The notes under the pieces are model-generated. The model was not told the DNA's origin, made no database searches, and worked only from the letters and a program-made list of their open reading frames with translations. 64,000 bases of DNA, taken from Dendrophyllia cribrosa (taxonomy: Eukaryota; Cnidaria; Anthozoa; Scleractinia; Dendrophylliidae). The position numbers and the translations under genes are program-made. The stretch spans positions 27,735,432-27,799,431 of the forward strand of contig JAJLRJ010000008.1 of assembly GCA_024195265.1 (NCBI GenBank), read 5' to 3'. Position 1 is the stretch's first letter. Each line of letters starts with the position of its first letter. Of the stretch, positions 1 to 11,100 are shown in pieces.

Positions 1-319
1 AAGGGATGTCTTGATCGATCAAACTCGGCAGATGTCAAATTGCCGTCAAAAGGTCTTTGCGTTTGCAAGGTGTGAATCGTCTGGGTGAAAGATGAAAGAA
101 GATCCGCCAAATTAACTGTTGTCGACATTGACAGACCGTTCTACAACGTGAGAAGAAATCAGCTTTAGAGTATACTGTAAGTCATCTTCTTCACCCGGAT
201 GATCACAATAGAAAGACTAGTAAACCTCCCAGGTTCAACCCATTCACTATAAAGTACATGTAACCTGCTTAAGATCACTTTTTAGTTAAAGTGATTGTCT
301 TTTCTTGTTTACCTTATAG

Positions 320-1722
320 GAGTGAAATCTGGATTCTCCTTAAAAAGAGCGCCCTATTGTCAATTGTTGAGAGTTTACTTTTTAGTTCAAGCACCGTGGC
401 AACTTTCTTAGCCATTTTGACTCTAATGGTAACTGGCCAAGTACTGTCGCCTACAACAGCCTTCATGGTACTCTCTTTCATGAATCTACTTCGCATAACT
501 TTATCTCTCAGGTTAGGTAACGCTATTCCGTTAACATTTGAGCTGTTTGTGTCCTTCAGAAGAATTGAGAGGTTTCTTTTGTTGAGTAACATGCCTCTGG
601 ATTCCCTGGAATACAACCAAACGTCTAGTGGCAAACAAAATTTGCTTAGAACTGATGCAAATACTAATGCAAAAGTGTTGGTCAGAAATCCTTTTCCAAG
701 AAATAAACTGACTGTTCTAAATAACTTTTCTGAAAATCATGATGCACACCTGGATAGAGGCCATACCGTTCATGTTAATGAAGACATTAAGCTTCCTAAG
801 AACACCAATTTGCAGCTGTCAATTTCAAAGCTCACATGCAAAGTGAATTGCAATGGATATGAAGAAAAGTATCTCCTTCAGGATGTTAGTTTTCAGGCAA
901 CTGAGAGATGTCTGATTGCCATTACTGGCCAAGTGGGCAGTGGAAAGTCAACACTCCTGGCAGCGATCGCTGGTGAAGTGATCAAGACAAGTGGTGATGT
1001 ATTCTGTTCTGGAACTATAGCATATGCTCCTCAGACGGCTTGGGTTTTCCCTGGAACTCTTAGAGAAAACGTATTATTTGGTGAACCTTACGAAGAAAAG
1101 AAATACGCTGACGTAATCGACGCATGCGCGTTGAGAGAAGACATAAGCAGGTTTTCAAATAGTGACCTTTCATTTGTTGGCGAACATGGTGTCGCCTTGA
1201 GTGGAGGTCAGCGGGCTCGTATCAACCTGGCACGCGCAGTCTACGCTGATGCAGACGTATATTTACTGGATAATCCTCTGAGTGCAGTGGATGCCAAAGT
1301 CGGTGAACACATATTTACTGAGTGTGTTTGCAAGCTGCTTAAAGAGAAGATCGTCATTTTGTCGACTTATTCAGAGAATAATATGAAGGCAGCCGACCAA
1401 GTTGTGGTTCTCCATAATGGCTCTGTAATAGGAAATGGCCGTTTTTATGAATTACAAAAGCATGGGGGAGTTCTTGATTCTATCCTAGGATTATCTGCCA
1501 CCACAAACGAAGAGAACAATGTTTCTACCGCAAAAGATGGAAATGATGCAGCGCACTTGACTTCCAGTTCAACCAGTAGCAGCTTTGATGAGCATTTAGA
1601 GATCTTAGATGAAGACATGGCCACTGGACAAATTTCAGCAGCATTGTACTGGGATTATTTTAGAGCTGGAATTCACCCAATTGCGATGTTTTCTGTGGTT
1701 GTTCTCTTCCTGGCCACCCAAG
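320..1722 (+). CDS. ABCC4: ABCC4-like exon: end of TMD1, NBD1 and linker
   Basis: The acceptor is ttaccttatag before 320, and the donor is ag|gttagt after 1722. The first base is the third position of a split codon and the last base is the first position of the next, so the exon enters with 2 codon bases already supplied. It encodes about 467 residues: two hydrophobic helices, NBD1, then a Ser/Asp-rich linker leading to the WDYFRAG motif that opens TMD2. Carrying all of NBD1 in one exon is unusually large for this locus and may reflect intron loss. Confidence 0.88.
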
Positions 1723-2618
1723 GTTAGTAATATTTATAATGTGCTTACATTAAATATGCTCACTGACAGGAAAAACGAATTACCACCAAACAAGACAGAG
1801 GAAGATAATATATTTTTCATGATACACTGCTTGGCTCCTCAGTTCTGTCTACATCTGTGACATCTGTCTACATCTGTGCTCTTGTTGGCCTTTTTTTGAC
1901 GACATATATATGAATACCGTAAATCCTCTTTTAAGCCTTCCAGGTGGGAGGGGGCGTATTTATTTCAAGCGCGTTTGAGGAGGAGCTCTCAAGTAGAGAG
2001 AGGGAGCTTATTATTAAAACGTTCATAAACCATACTTTGATTGACCAATGAAGTGTTACACATTCCAGATTACCAAAACTACGATTATTTTTTTATTATG
2101 ATTTATCGATACGCGATGTGATCCAAACTTCCTGCACGTGGATAAACGTACCATACTTTGATTGATCAATGATCAATGATTGATCAATGAACTTTTATAC
2201 ATTATTGACTACCGTAATTATGATCATTTTTTAGCAGACACGTGTAGGTAATATATATTTCCCAAAGCTTGCGAGTATTGTATGTGAATTTGTGACCGAA
2301 TCCTCGGTAGGAAAAAAGATGGCGACTGGTACATTTACCCATAATTCTTAGCGCACAAAAACCTTAACAACGTTCATAAAAATGTAAAGAAAAGTTATAA
2401 AATCTTCAAACCTAGTCTACACATTGTCCTTAGTACTGGAACAAATATTGTAAAAATTTGGCCTTCTTTGTGCCTTATGCGCTGTGTTAGGTCCGCAAGG
2501 TATTGTGGTAAAATGAACAGCCGCCATCTTTTTTCCTACGGTGGATTGGTACGGTTAAAATGTACCGATAATAGAATCTGTCGTTTATTTGTTTTGGTTG
2601 TGGATAGGGAAGGAGGAC

Positions 2619-2689
<71 letters not shown>

Positions 2690-5600
2690 TTCGATGTGAA
2701 ACTAAACACGTTCGTTGTTTTTTCTCTCTCTGTAGCTGTTATGGTGTCTCCTAATGTCTGGCTTTCTTATTTCACCAAGATGAACCGCAAACATCAGCAA
2801 GAAGAGACAGCCTTGCGGGTTTATGCCAGCTTCGTCTCCAGTGCCTTTATTTTTGCTATCATTCGTGCCTATGTTTTCTTTCATATTTCTCTGCGATCTG
2901 CTGAAAATCTTCACAATAACATGGTAACCTGTGTTCTTGAAGCTCCGGTATTATTTTTCGACACCAATCCCGCAGGACGAATTTTGAACAGATTCTCCAA
3001 AGACATCGGTGCAATTGACGAGCTTTTACCCAAGATGTTTCTCTTGGCCACCCAAACGCTTCTGTTTGTGTTTACAGCAGCACTGTTGCCATCGTTTACG
3101 AGCTTCTGGCTCTTTCTCGTTACCGTGCCCATTTTTATGGCTTTCGTGTACCTGGCATGGTACTACTTGAAGACTTCACGGGATTTGAAGAGATTGGAGT
3201 CAATCTGTCGCAGCCCCGTTTTCTCACACTTCTCAGAGACCATGGCTGGTTTAGATACCATACGCACTCGAAAAAGGGAAAGAGACTTCATTGAACAATT
3301 TTATCAGTAAGTATAGTAGTAGCTGTTGGGTGTCACTCTAGGAAAACAGACGCAATTTTTTTTTTTTTTTTTATATTTTAATTCAATATTTTAACAGGAA
3401 CATCTAATTGGCTAGTTTGATTAGAGTCCTGTATAACATAAATATTACAATTCACAGTGAACTACATCCCAGGGCAAAACTAGTTGAGAAAAACTGAAAT
3501 CATGCTGACATTTTTGTATACTTCCAAAACAAATTTCCCACACCATTATATAATATGCGCCCTCCCCCTCCCATCTTTTAATTTTGTTTTGGGTATTACT
3601 GCATTTGGATCAGCCTGTTATTAGAACTAAACAACATTGGACGGGGGGGGGGGGGGGGTGGGGGGATTTGTTTATGTTTGCTTGTTGACGCTGAAATTTG
3701 GCGTTAAATTGAGAAACAGATGAAAACTGTCTCTACTGTTTTGTCCGAAGTTGTAGCATGACCGGTGACCGTGTCCTCTTCAATCTCGTGGTATCTGTCT
3801 ATCCATCCGTCCGTTTGCCATTGATTCATTTATTTATTCATTCATTCTTTCATTCATTCACTCACTCACTCACTTGTTTGTTTATTCTCCCATTCATCCA
3901 TACCTTCATTAATCATTTCGTTTGTTCATAAAGGCATTCATCCGTTCATAAAGGAATTCATGCAAACACTTGTTCACATGTAATCATTCATTTGTTTTTC
4001 CCTCGTTTGTCACAGCTCGTATTTGACAAGTCGTGCAATATAATTCATAAATCTAGTGATAATATTATTCTTAAATGAAATTATCATCCACGATATTATT
4101 TTTCCCCCAGGCATCAAGACGTACACAGTCAAGTGTTTTCCATGGTATTAGCGAGCAGCCGTTGGCTTGGAGTAAGAGCTGATGTCCTGTGTTCAGTTTT
4201 TATCGCCGCAGTAGCGTTGGTTACAGTTTTTCTTTCTCAAAATCCAGGTATGAACGTAGACGACCAATGGTTTTCATAAAAAAAACGTTTTTTCTTCTTT
4301 GAGTTTTTTCGATGTATAAATATTGTAGCTTTACCCATAAAGTGTCAACAAACGTTTTGTTACGAAGCAAAACAACGGTACAAATGTATATATTGAACTT
4401 TAAGAGGTAAAAGAAATGGATTTAGAATGGACGTTCTCCCTACAACGTCAACCCCTCGTTTCACTTTTTCGATGGATAATAGTTATCTTAATTGATCTGA
4501 GTGGAATACAATTCAGGGAGTAATCGGGCAAGTAATTTCAAATCGGCTGAGCGCGTAGCGCGAGGTTGATTTTAAATTACCAGCACGATTACCCCTGAAT
4601 TGTACGACACGAAGTTCAATTACTAATTAATTGCATCAATAACAAAATTCGAGATTAAAAAGTCTAAGTGGACTATTGTACTCAAAACGTCAGGGATTTT
4701 TCTCTATCATTTTGAAAGTAGAAGGAAAACTGAACCCATTGAGGTACATTCTCGTCCCAGAGCTCTCGTTTCGTTTGGTCAGCGGAAAAAACGAAAGATC
4801 TGGGACCAAAGCCTTCCGGATGTCTTAAAATCTACGACACCCGTTAAGGCATGCCTTATGCATTAATGTACTATTGCGCTTGCGCTCAATACCAGAAACC
4901 GGAAATAAAAAAACCTTTCGTGTGTGCATTCTCGTCTCCAGAGCTCTCGTTTCGTTTGGTTGAGCTCTGGAGACGAGAATGTCGTATGTGTGGAATGGCA
5001 ACCTCGCGCTGAAAAAGAAAGAAGAAAAGCTTTGCGTGCTGCTGTTATTTAGAAGAAAGATTGTCTTTGTACTTTGCCTACTGGTTTAGAAAACCCTCAA
5101 TACAATACAATACACTACAATATATTTTATTTAGACACGATAAAAATTAAAGCTGACGCTTGTGGGGTCGTGTTACAAAACTTAAATATTAAAAAGCTAA
5201 TTTGCAGATATAGCATTCGTGATCGATGGTAATATTACCTTAAAGTACAAGTCTAAAAGCATGCTGCGAGGGAGAAAACGACTACGTTTTAAGTCAACCG
5301 ATTTCTTTCGTTTTGGAGCTGTGTATTTATCGTTTCGCCAATGAACGCTATCATGTCCGACTAAATCAGTTGATGGGACAGCTAAGTTTGTTGATGGACA
5401 CGCTGTGGTCATTGATTAGGCTTATTTCATCGAACGGTGGTAAGAAATACCGAGGAAGTTTTGTTTTGCATTCGTTTCATGTTATTTTAATGGGCTTCAA
5501 GTGACCTTCGTTTCCCTAGATTTGTATTTCAAGTTACAGCAAAGAGTACTACCTAATAAAGGAAATATACATATATAACTTGCTTACAAGAGTGCTGATA

Positions 5601-7285
5601 GCGTTGTTGTGTTGTTGTTATTTAAAATGGGTCAACTAATAGTAATATTTTTTTTCGCCCTTGGGCTTTCTTCAGGATTTCTGCCTCTCTTTACTCGTCC
5701 CTGTAGCAAGCAACATACTTCTTTAATCTTCGTGGCCGCTTATAGCTTCGTCTTCCAAGACACATACTGATTATTTTCGGAAACGAATCGCTTATATTTA
5801 GCGACAATCAGATCTCGTTATACTTTGAAATTTAGAAGCCGTATCTTTACCTGCTAAACCAAACAACAAAACTCGGTGACATTGGTCGTTGATTGCGTTA
5901 AAATTGAAACGCTGGCTTTGTTGATGTAGTCGTCACAGTCAACATTTGAAATTCAATCGGAAGTAAAACCTTATGCGTAGAAGGGTAATTTTTTTTACCT
6001 TGTTGCGCATTCATTTTTAAACGGCCAATCAAAAAATTTAAATTTTTGTCCGTTACCAGAGCTACCTGATTGACGCACGCGCAACGTAGGTGTCCAATTA
6101 CAGCTATCCAATTACAGAAAGTTGTAATTGGATAGATCATGATTCGCGCAATGAGCCTTCTGATGTGAACACTTTTCACAGTAAAACATGTTTCATTAAT
6201 GATTAGACTAAGCATGTTTCGCCCTAGTGTGAACACAGCATCAGTTGAAAGATGGGTCACACCTTTTCTATGTTTATTTACCATTTGACAATTTGAGCAG
6301 TAGAGTGTGTCACAAGAAAGAGTTTTTTGACCCCTCAAAACTAAATTACAGAAACATAATTTTGTTTGCAGCATTAGCTGGTCTCGCTCTTGTCTACGTC
6401 ATTGAAACTTCCAACATGTCCCAGTATGCTGTGCGACAATTTTCAGAGGTCGAGAACCTAATGACATCAGTCGAGCGAGTCATGGCCTACTCCAAACTCG
6501 ACTCAGAGCCAGGATACAAAATCAAAACACTCCCACCAATGAACTGGCCTCATTGTGGTCACGTGAGCTTCCGAAATGTATCGTTGAGGTATTACCCAGG
6601 TGGACCACAAGTGCTCAAGAATTTAAGCTTTGAGATTCAAGAGAAAACGAAGCTAGGAATCGTCGGGCGAACCGGAGATGGAAAGTCGTCTACTATAGCA
6701 GCTCTTTTACGTATGCCTGAAGCTGAGGGAGAAATATACATCGATGACGTTTCTTTAAACAGCATTCAATTGCAGGAATCGAGAAGATGTATTTCTGTTC
6801 TCAGCCAATCGCCTGTCATCTTCAGTGGTTCGCTTAGAAGGAACCTCGACCCTTTGGAAAAACACAGGGATGATGAGCTATGGAATGTCCTTGAAGAAGT
6901 GAAACTCCACAGTTCGGTTGTAAACCTCGAGGGACAACTTGACTTTGAGCTTTTAGAGAGAGGTGAGAACTTGAGCGTCGGTGAACGGCAGTTGATCTGC
7001 TTGGCCCGCACGTTACTACAACAAAGTAAGATCGTCATCTTGGATGAACCAACGGCGTACGTGGATCCAAATACAGAAAGAACCATCTGGACCACCGTGC
7101 ACAAGAAACTGAAGAATTCCACCATCATCACCATAGCTCATCGACTTAACACCATCAAAGACTGTGATGTAATCTTAGTGTTAAAAGAAGGCCAGGTAGC
7201 TGAGCTGGACACCATTGATTCACTTCTGGGTCGGGAGGGAGGGATTTTCTACAGCATGGCCGCTTCTCAAAATTTATCCATCTAG
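320..7285 (+). CDS. ABCC4: ABCC4/MRP4-like ABC transporter, 3' half of gene (4 exons)
   Basis: This is a multidrug-resistance-type ABC exporter of subfamily C; family members pump organic anions and cyclic nucleotides across the plasma membrane. Four exons (320-1722, 2736-3306, 4111-4247, 6372-7285) have GT-AG borders, join in frame and give 1007 residues plus stop. Domain order is the end of membrane domain 1, NBD1, linker, membrane domain 2, NBD2. NBD1 shows Walker A GQVGSGKS (nt 927-950), signature LSGGQ (1197-1211) and Walker B VYLLDN (1257-1274). NBD2 shows GRTGDGKSS (from 6665), LSVGE (6971-6985), [10 protein letters not shown] and a switch histidine in IAHRL. The pieces follow remembered human ABCC4 order closely, including the RRIERFLLL and EVEN.MTSVERV stretches. 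NBD1 looks catalytically weak. The 5' half lies outside the window. Subfamily is firm; the exact paralogue is not. Confidence 0.9.
2308..2538. repeat. Foldback/MITE-like element
   Basis: A 17-bp perfect inverted repeat (taggaaaaaagatggcg) bounds a 231-bp non-coding segment inside the first visible ABCC intron. No clear target duplication was seen. Confidence 0.45.
2620..2686. repeat. (GA)n microsatellite
   Basis: An almost pure GA dinucleotide run of about 67 bp lies about 50 bp upstream of the acceptor at 2735. It may interfere with the pyrimidine tract of that splice site. Confidence 0.95.
2736..3306 (+). CDS. ABCC4: ABCC4-like exon: transmembrane domain 2
   Basis: The acceptor is tctctctgtag before 2736, and the donor is ca|gtaagt after 3306. 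It encodes about 190 residues of TMD2 helices, including the coupling-helix region [16 protein letters not shown] that is typical of ABCC proteins. It starts with two bases that complete an Ala codon and ends with two bases of a Gln codon. Confidence 0.9.
3307..4110 (+). other. ABCC4-like intron with homopolymer and ATTC-rich tracts
   Basis: This is a non-coding intron. A poly-T run lies near 3357-3372, a poly-G run near 3643-3665, and a degenerate attcattcattc-type tract at about 3820-3990. No coding signal or mobile element was recognised. Confidence 0.75.
4111..4247 (+). CDS. ABCC4: ABCC4-like exon: TMD2 continuation
   Basis: The acceptor is tttcccccag before 4111, and the donor is ccag|gtatga after 4247. 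This 137-nt exon encodes a stretch rich in Val, Ala and Ser with the S-S-R-W-L-G-V-R motif that corresponds to S-T-S-R-W-L-A-V-R in ABCC4. It was too short to be an obvious open frame and was found by splice phase and homology to remembered family sequence. Confidence 0.88.
4500..4743. repeat. Left part of dispersed repeat (copy 1, interrupted)
   Basis: This part shares long near-identical stretches with 32343-32590, for example gtacaattcagggagtaat and aattactaattaat. The remainder of the same repeat resumes at about 6061. Confidence 0.75.
4927..4981. repeat. Perfect 20-bp inverted repeat (hairpin)
   Basis: The arm cattctcgtctccagagctc at 4927-4946 is the exact reverse complement of 4962-4981, with a 15-base loop. 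A diverged single arm with the same ctctcgtttcgtttggt core lies upstream near 4750-4775. Confidence 0.9.
6061..6140. repeat. Right part of the interrupted dispersed repeat
   Basis: It matches 32610-32690 (acctgattgac...gtaggt.tccaattacag...). It continues the repeat whose left part ends near 4743. Confidence 0.7.
6372..7285 (+). CDS. ABCC4: ABCC4-like terminal exon: end of TMD2, NBD2, stop
   Basis: The acceptor is attttgtttgcag before 6372, and the stop codon tag is at 7283-7285. It encodes 304 residues: the last TMD2 helix, the EVEN...SVERV linker helix, then NBD2 with Walker A, Q-loop, signature, Walker B with catalytic Glu, D-loop VDPNTE and H-loop IAHRLNT. NBD2 differs from the usual form by Asp for Ala within Walker A, Glu for Gln in the signature, and Pro-Thr-Ala-Tyr for Ala-Thr-Ala-Asn after Walker B. 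Confidence 0.93.
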
Positions 7286-7453
7286 AATTTAAAGAAACGT
7301 CTTGAAAATAAGCCCAGAGCTTTTCTTTTTATTTATAGATCGGATTATGGGTGGCTTATTTTTCAGCCTGTTATTGGAGTTTAAAAAGCGGAAAGGGTGT
7401 ATTGTTTAAAATGTTGGAGGTTAATATTAAGATGAAGTAAGTCATCAAATGCT
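7286..7453 (+). other. Proximal 3' UTR of the ABCC4-like gene
   Basis: This is AT-rich non-coding sequence between the stop codon and the next mobile element. No AATAAA lies in it; the first AATAAA downstream is at 7872-7877, just past that element. The transcript may therefore read through the MITE, or use a variant signal. Confidence 0.4.
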
Positions 7454-7868
7454 TTAAGGCGGGACTCCATCTAAATGCCATTTTTCCGCCACGTAACATG
7501 GCTTTAATGGAAATATCTCGTTAACGTTTCAAGCAATCCAAAAACTCTATGATCATCTCATGATTCTATGTTATGGGGTGTTTTGTAAATTTTCAGGTTA
7601 TTTTTAGGTATGTTTGGGAGGAAATAGTTTTCTCAAAGGATTTTTAAAATTTAGAGAAATAGAAATATCGAAGATTCAATGAAATTATAAAATTAGAATT
7701 TGTAGTTAATAATTGGTAGATGGACACCAAAATAGTCCACTAGCAACCTGGGGTGCTCTTGTGTGGGTATCAACTGTCTGTTGGTGTTCCAAAAATAATT
7801 TTCTTTCTTCTATCAATTCTTTAAACCTCTTACAATGTCATTCAAAATTAGGTTGAGTCCCGCCTTAA
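7452..7868. mobile_element. TTAA-flanked MITE (piggyBac/Kolobok type)
   Basis: The arms ttaaggcgggactc (7454-7467) and gagtcccgccttaa (7855-7868) are exact reverse complements. The TTAA at each end fits the TTAA target duplication of piggyBac and Kolobok elements. The 400-bp interior has no coding potential, so the copy is non-autonomous. It sits 168 bp past the ABCC stop codon. Confidence 0.8.
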
Positions 7869-7871
7869 CGC

Positions 7872-7877
7872 AATAAA
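7872..7877 (+). promoter_or_regulatory. Possible polyadenylation signal AATAAA
   Basis: A canonical AATAAA hexamer lies immediately downstream of the MITE and about 590 bp after the ABCC4-like stop codon. Use is inferred only from position and strand. Confidence 0.3.
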
Positions 7878-8134
7878 GGGAATGGTATTGCAACACAACG
7901 CATGTATGAACATTTCAGTGTACAGTAGGTAAAAGTAGCTTTTCAGTTTCTAATTTTGTCAATTTGCAAGTGTAATCTCAGCCGGTAGTCAAGCAGTATG
8001 GATCGTGGGCAAGAAAATAGGAAAATAGGAAACGTTTGAACAAGAAAAGGAAGAAACAAAATGGGAAAACTATTCAAACATAGGAATAAACCCAATATGG
8101 TAGCCCCTAACTGAAACTCTAGAACGTTTTAAAA

Positions 8135-11100
8135 TTAAGGTTACCGTGTACCTTCAGATCGAAAATTTATTGAAATTTTTTTTTTGGCATCAAAATAAAG
8201 TTTACAGAATGAACTTTCATCCAAAAAAAATTATCGAAAAATAGTGAAAATTGACGGAGAAATGACGGTATAACTTTTGTGGGCGGAGTTTGTTTATGAA
8301 GCGATATGTTTTTCTAAGCGCTGTTCTCTCAAAGTTAATTTTTCGCTTGTAGGGGACACTTTAAAGAGCTACAACTCAAAGGGAATTTGTTCGATTTTCC
8401 TCAAATTTGGTCAGAAGCTAGGCTAACATATAATCAACAAAATTGTATCGGCGAATTTCTTATTTCCGAAACTTTTTCGTCAAGAGCCATTTCCGTGCGA
8501 TCACTCCAATTTTTTTTCTCCCGTTTTCGAAAATATTCTGTAACTTTTCACTGCATATGAGACAACCTCGTTCCCAGGGGCTTCTCGGTTTTCAAAATGG
8601 TGGTTTGAGAGGAGAAACCCCTGGGACATAGCGATCTAAAACGACCGCTGATTGGTTAATTGATCCTGATTCTTACATCTATTCTGATTGGTTTACGTTT
8701 TTCTAAGAAAAGATGGCGGATCACGGTAGGTTCTTCGAGAAACCAAAACAATGCTATAACGAAGGTCCCCGAGACGTGAAAGTTGAACAGTTTTCCTGAG
8801 TAACTGTTAACAAAACTGCAGCTGTTCCTGACGATGCGGCTATGATCCAACAAGCGTAAGATTTAGAGATAATTCGCCGATTTTCAGGCTTTTAGCTTTG
8901 CGTTTACGGGTGGCGAATGGTAAGTTCGAGATATTTTTTTCTGCGAGCCCTACACTTTTAAACTTTCAAAATGCGAGGCGGAGAGAAAGGCTATATGGAA
9001 AGGCTTTCCAAATAAATCGAGACACCGGGACGTGGAGAACCGCTCAAATAACCGAGACTGTGAGACCCATAAGCTTAATTTTTTGAAAGACCATTCGCCA
9101 CTCACCCCCCGGTACGTGATAATTTATAGAATTTTGGAATGACTGGAATGGGAATGCTGGACGTAATGTAATTTAATAGAGTCTAGAATACTGGCTGAAC
9201 CTCGGTGTAAAAACATGTCTTGTTTTCTACCTATTGTTTTATACAGTTTGTTTTCTTTGTTTTTCAGTTCATTTATGGTGTCACAAATAAAGCCGAGCCG
9301 ACCGCCAATTGTTTGCTTTTCAGTTACTTATTCACTTGTGACAGCTTGACTGAAGTTAAGCTAAATTAAGTTTTAAAACATGTCAATAAAAAACAAAACA
9401 GGTATGCATTCCTCAAAATGGCAAGATTTTTTAATAGTATAACCTCCAACATTAATTTTGCACATGCATGGATGTACTGTTTTTTTTTTTTAATTTAGGC
9501 AATCTTTTGTTCTGGCTTTTGTTTCTGTCTTCAGAACTTATTCATAGTTAATTTTTGGGATTATATGGAAATCTTACCCTCAAAATTCCCAACCACATTT
9601 CAGACCCAAGAACTGTTTTTAAGATTTTGCTTCTATGAAATGGCAATGTAGTTTATAGCTGGCAAATCATCCCAGGCACTCTGGATACCAGAAGTTCTCT
9701 TACAGCAGGCCTTTTGCCCTGAGGCTCTTTCTTGTGGCAAAAATGTAAGAGTCAAAAGAGGCATGTACCGGTAATATCATATAGTTTATGAGAGATGAGA
9801 GGCACCCATGCAGGGTCCATCCCAACTTGTTTGGACCAATGATCGTAGGGTGTTTTTTTTTTGCTTAGCTTTCAAAGTCATTAAAAATTCAATTTTTCTT
9901 GGCAAACATTCTGCACAAAACAGCTTTTCGGGCTCTAACGTTTTCTGCGCCTTTGAGAAACACATCAGCAAAATGCTAGTTAACATGTTTTTGCCTCTAG
10001 TCAGCATATGGTTTAAGAGCCGATCTGTTTGCTTGAAAACAGTGGAGTAGAATGTTTGAATGAGTAAATGATGTGATTAATATGGCTTTGAACTGTCAGG
10101 ATTTCAAAATGGTAATCATTGCAAGTCATTGGGTTGATACAATAAAAAAAAACATTCTAGGATATAATCAGCTGTGAAACATTCTTTCGTGCCACAATGA
10201 GAAGTCTTTGAGCTGAGGCTGGGGAGAGGAAAAAGTGAAGTGTACAAGAAATGTTCCCCGTGTACCCTCTTTTCATTTTATATTTTCTACATTTCAGTTT
10301 TTTACTGAAAAAGGCCTCTACGAAGGAGGGAGATGTTGATGAATTTTGACAATCGTGGCTCAGGTCTAGTGGATTTTTTTGTCTGATGAGGAAATTCTGT
10401 TACTTGTCCAACAGAGAAGGAATAGCTCCTGATTTCTTTTTTTATTTGGGAGCCATCCTTGTTTAAGTATGACACATTAAGCTTCTTTGTGATGTTTTAT
10501 TAACATTTTAGTTTTTAACACCAGGCCAGGCCTTTCTCTTGCAGTCCAGTCTGGCTTTGTTAAATGTGTCAGGAGCATAAGATTCCCACTGACATGGCCT
10601 TAGGGGTTGTAAGGGCTTACAAGCATCCCCGGGCAAGCATCCCTGCCACATCAGACAGGGAAGCTTTGATTTAAAACAATCAGGTAATCAAGTGACCAAC
10701 CTTTCTACCTGTAAACAATGGCTAGATTTAGGAAGCCCAGCCCAGCTTCTAAAGTTGACCAAAGCTATATATTATTTTAACTTTAGAAGGGTTTCCTCAT
10801 CAATTAATCCTCAGGGTTACAATTTGCCAGAGGGGATTTTCTATGCCAGTCACAGTTAGTTGACATGAACCAATTGAATATGTATACTTCATGTGCAATA
10901 TCCAGGTAGGGATTGACAGGAAGTGTGTATAAAGTCGGCAGATTTGGAATTTAAGATTTTGGGAGTTAAATGATAATTTTTAAATTGGGGGACGAGTAGC
11001 ATTGGCTCATGACTTGTTTATTTGCTGCTTTCAGAATACTATCACATTCCCTGGTCACCATTTAGGGCGGATGTAGCTTCATTTGGAAATGGAGTAAATG

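Larger units (their letters stand above)
1723..2735 (+). other. ABCC4-like intron with foldback repeat and (GA)n
   Basis: This is a non-coding intron. It holds two imperfect copies of a roughly 100-bp segment containing ccatactttgattga (near 2030 and 2150). It also holds inverted arms of taggaaaaaagatggcg at 2308-2324 and 2522-2538, and a long GA run near 2620-2686. An open frame runs through the GA tract into the next exon, but it is not coding upstream of 2736. Confidence 0.7.
4248..6371 (+). other. ABCC4-like intron with an interrupted repeat
   Basis: This is a non-coding intron. Its two flanks (about 4500-4743 and 6061-6140) match the two ends of a repeat seen whole at about 32343-32700. 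The middle, about 4745-6060, therefore looks like an insertion. A 20-bp perfect hairpin lies at 4927-4981. Confidence 0.65.

Noticed and set aside
2468..2735. Open frame extending exon 2736-3306 upstream through a Glu-Arg run
   Set aside because: The run is the (GA)n microsatellite, and a good acceptor at 2735 joins in phase with the previous exon.
9786..10050. Overlapping small frames inside the 3.4-kb transposon as a transposase
   Set aside because: They are short, complementary to each other, and without recognisable motifs.
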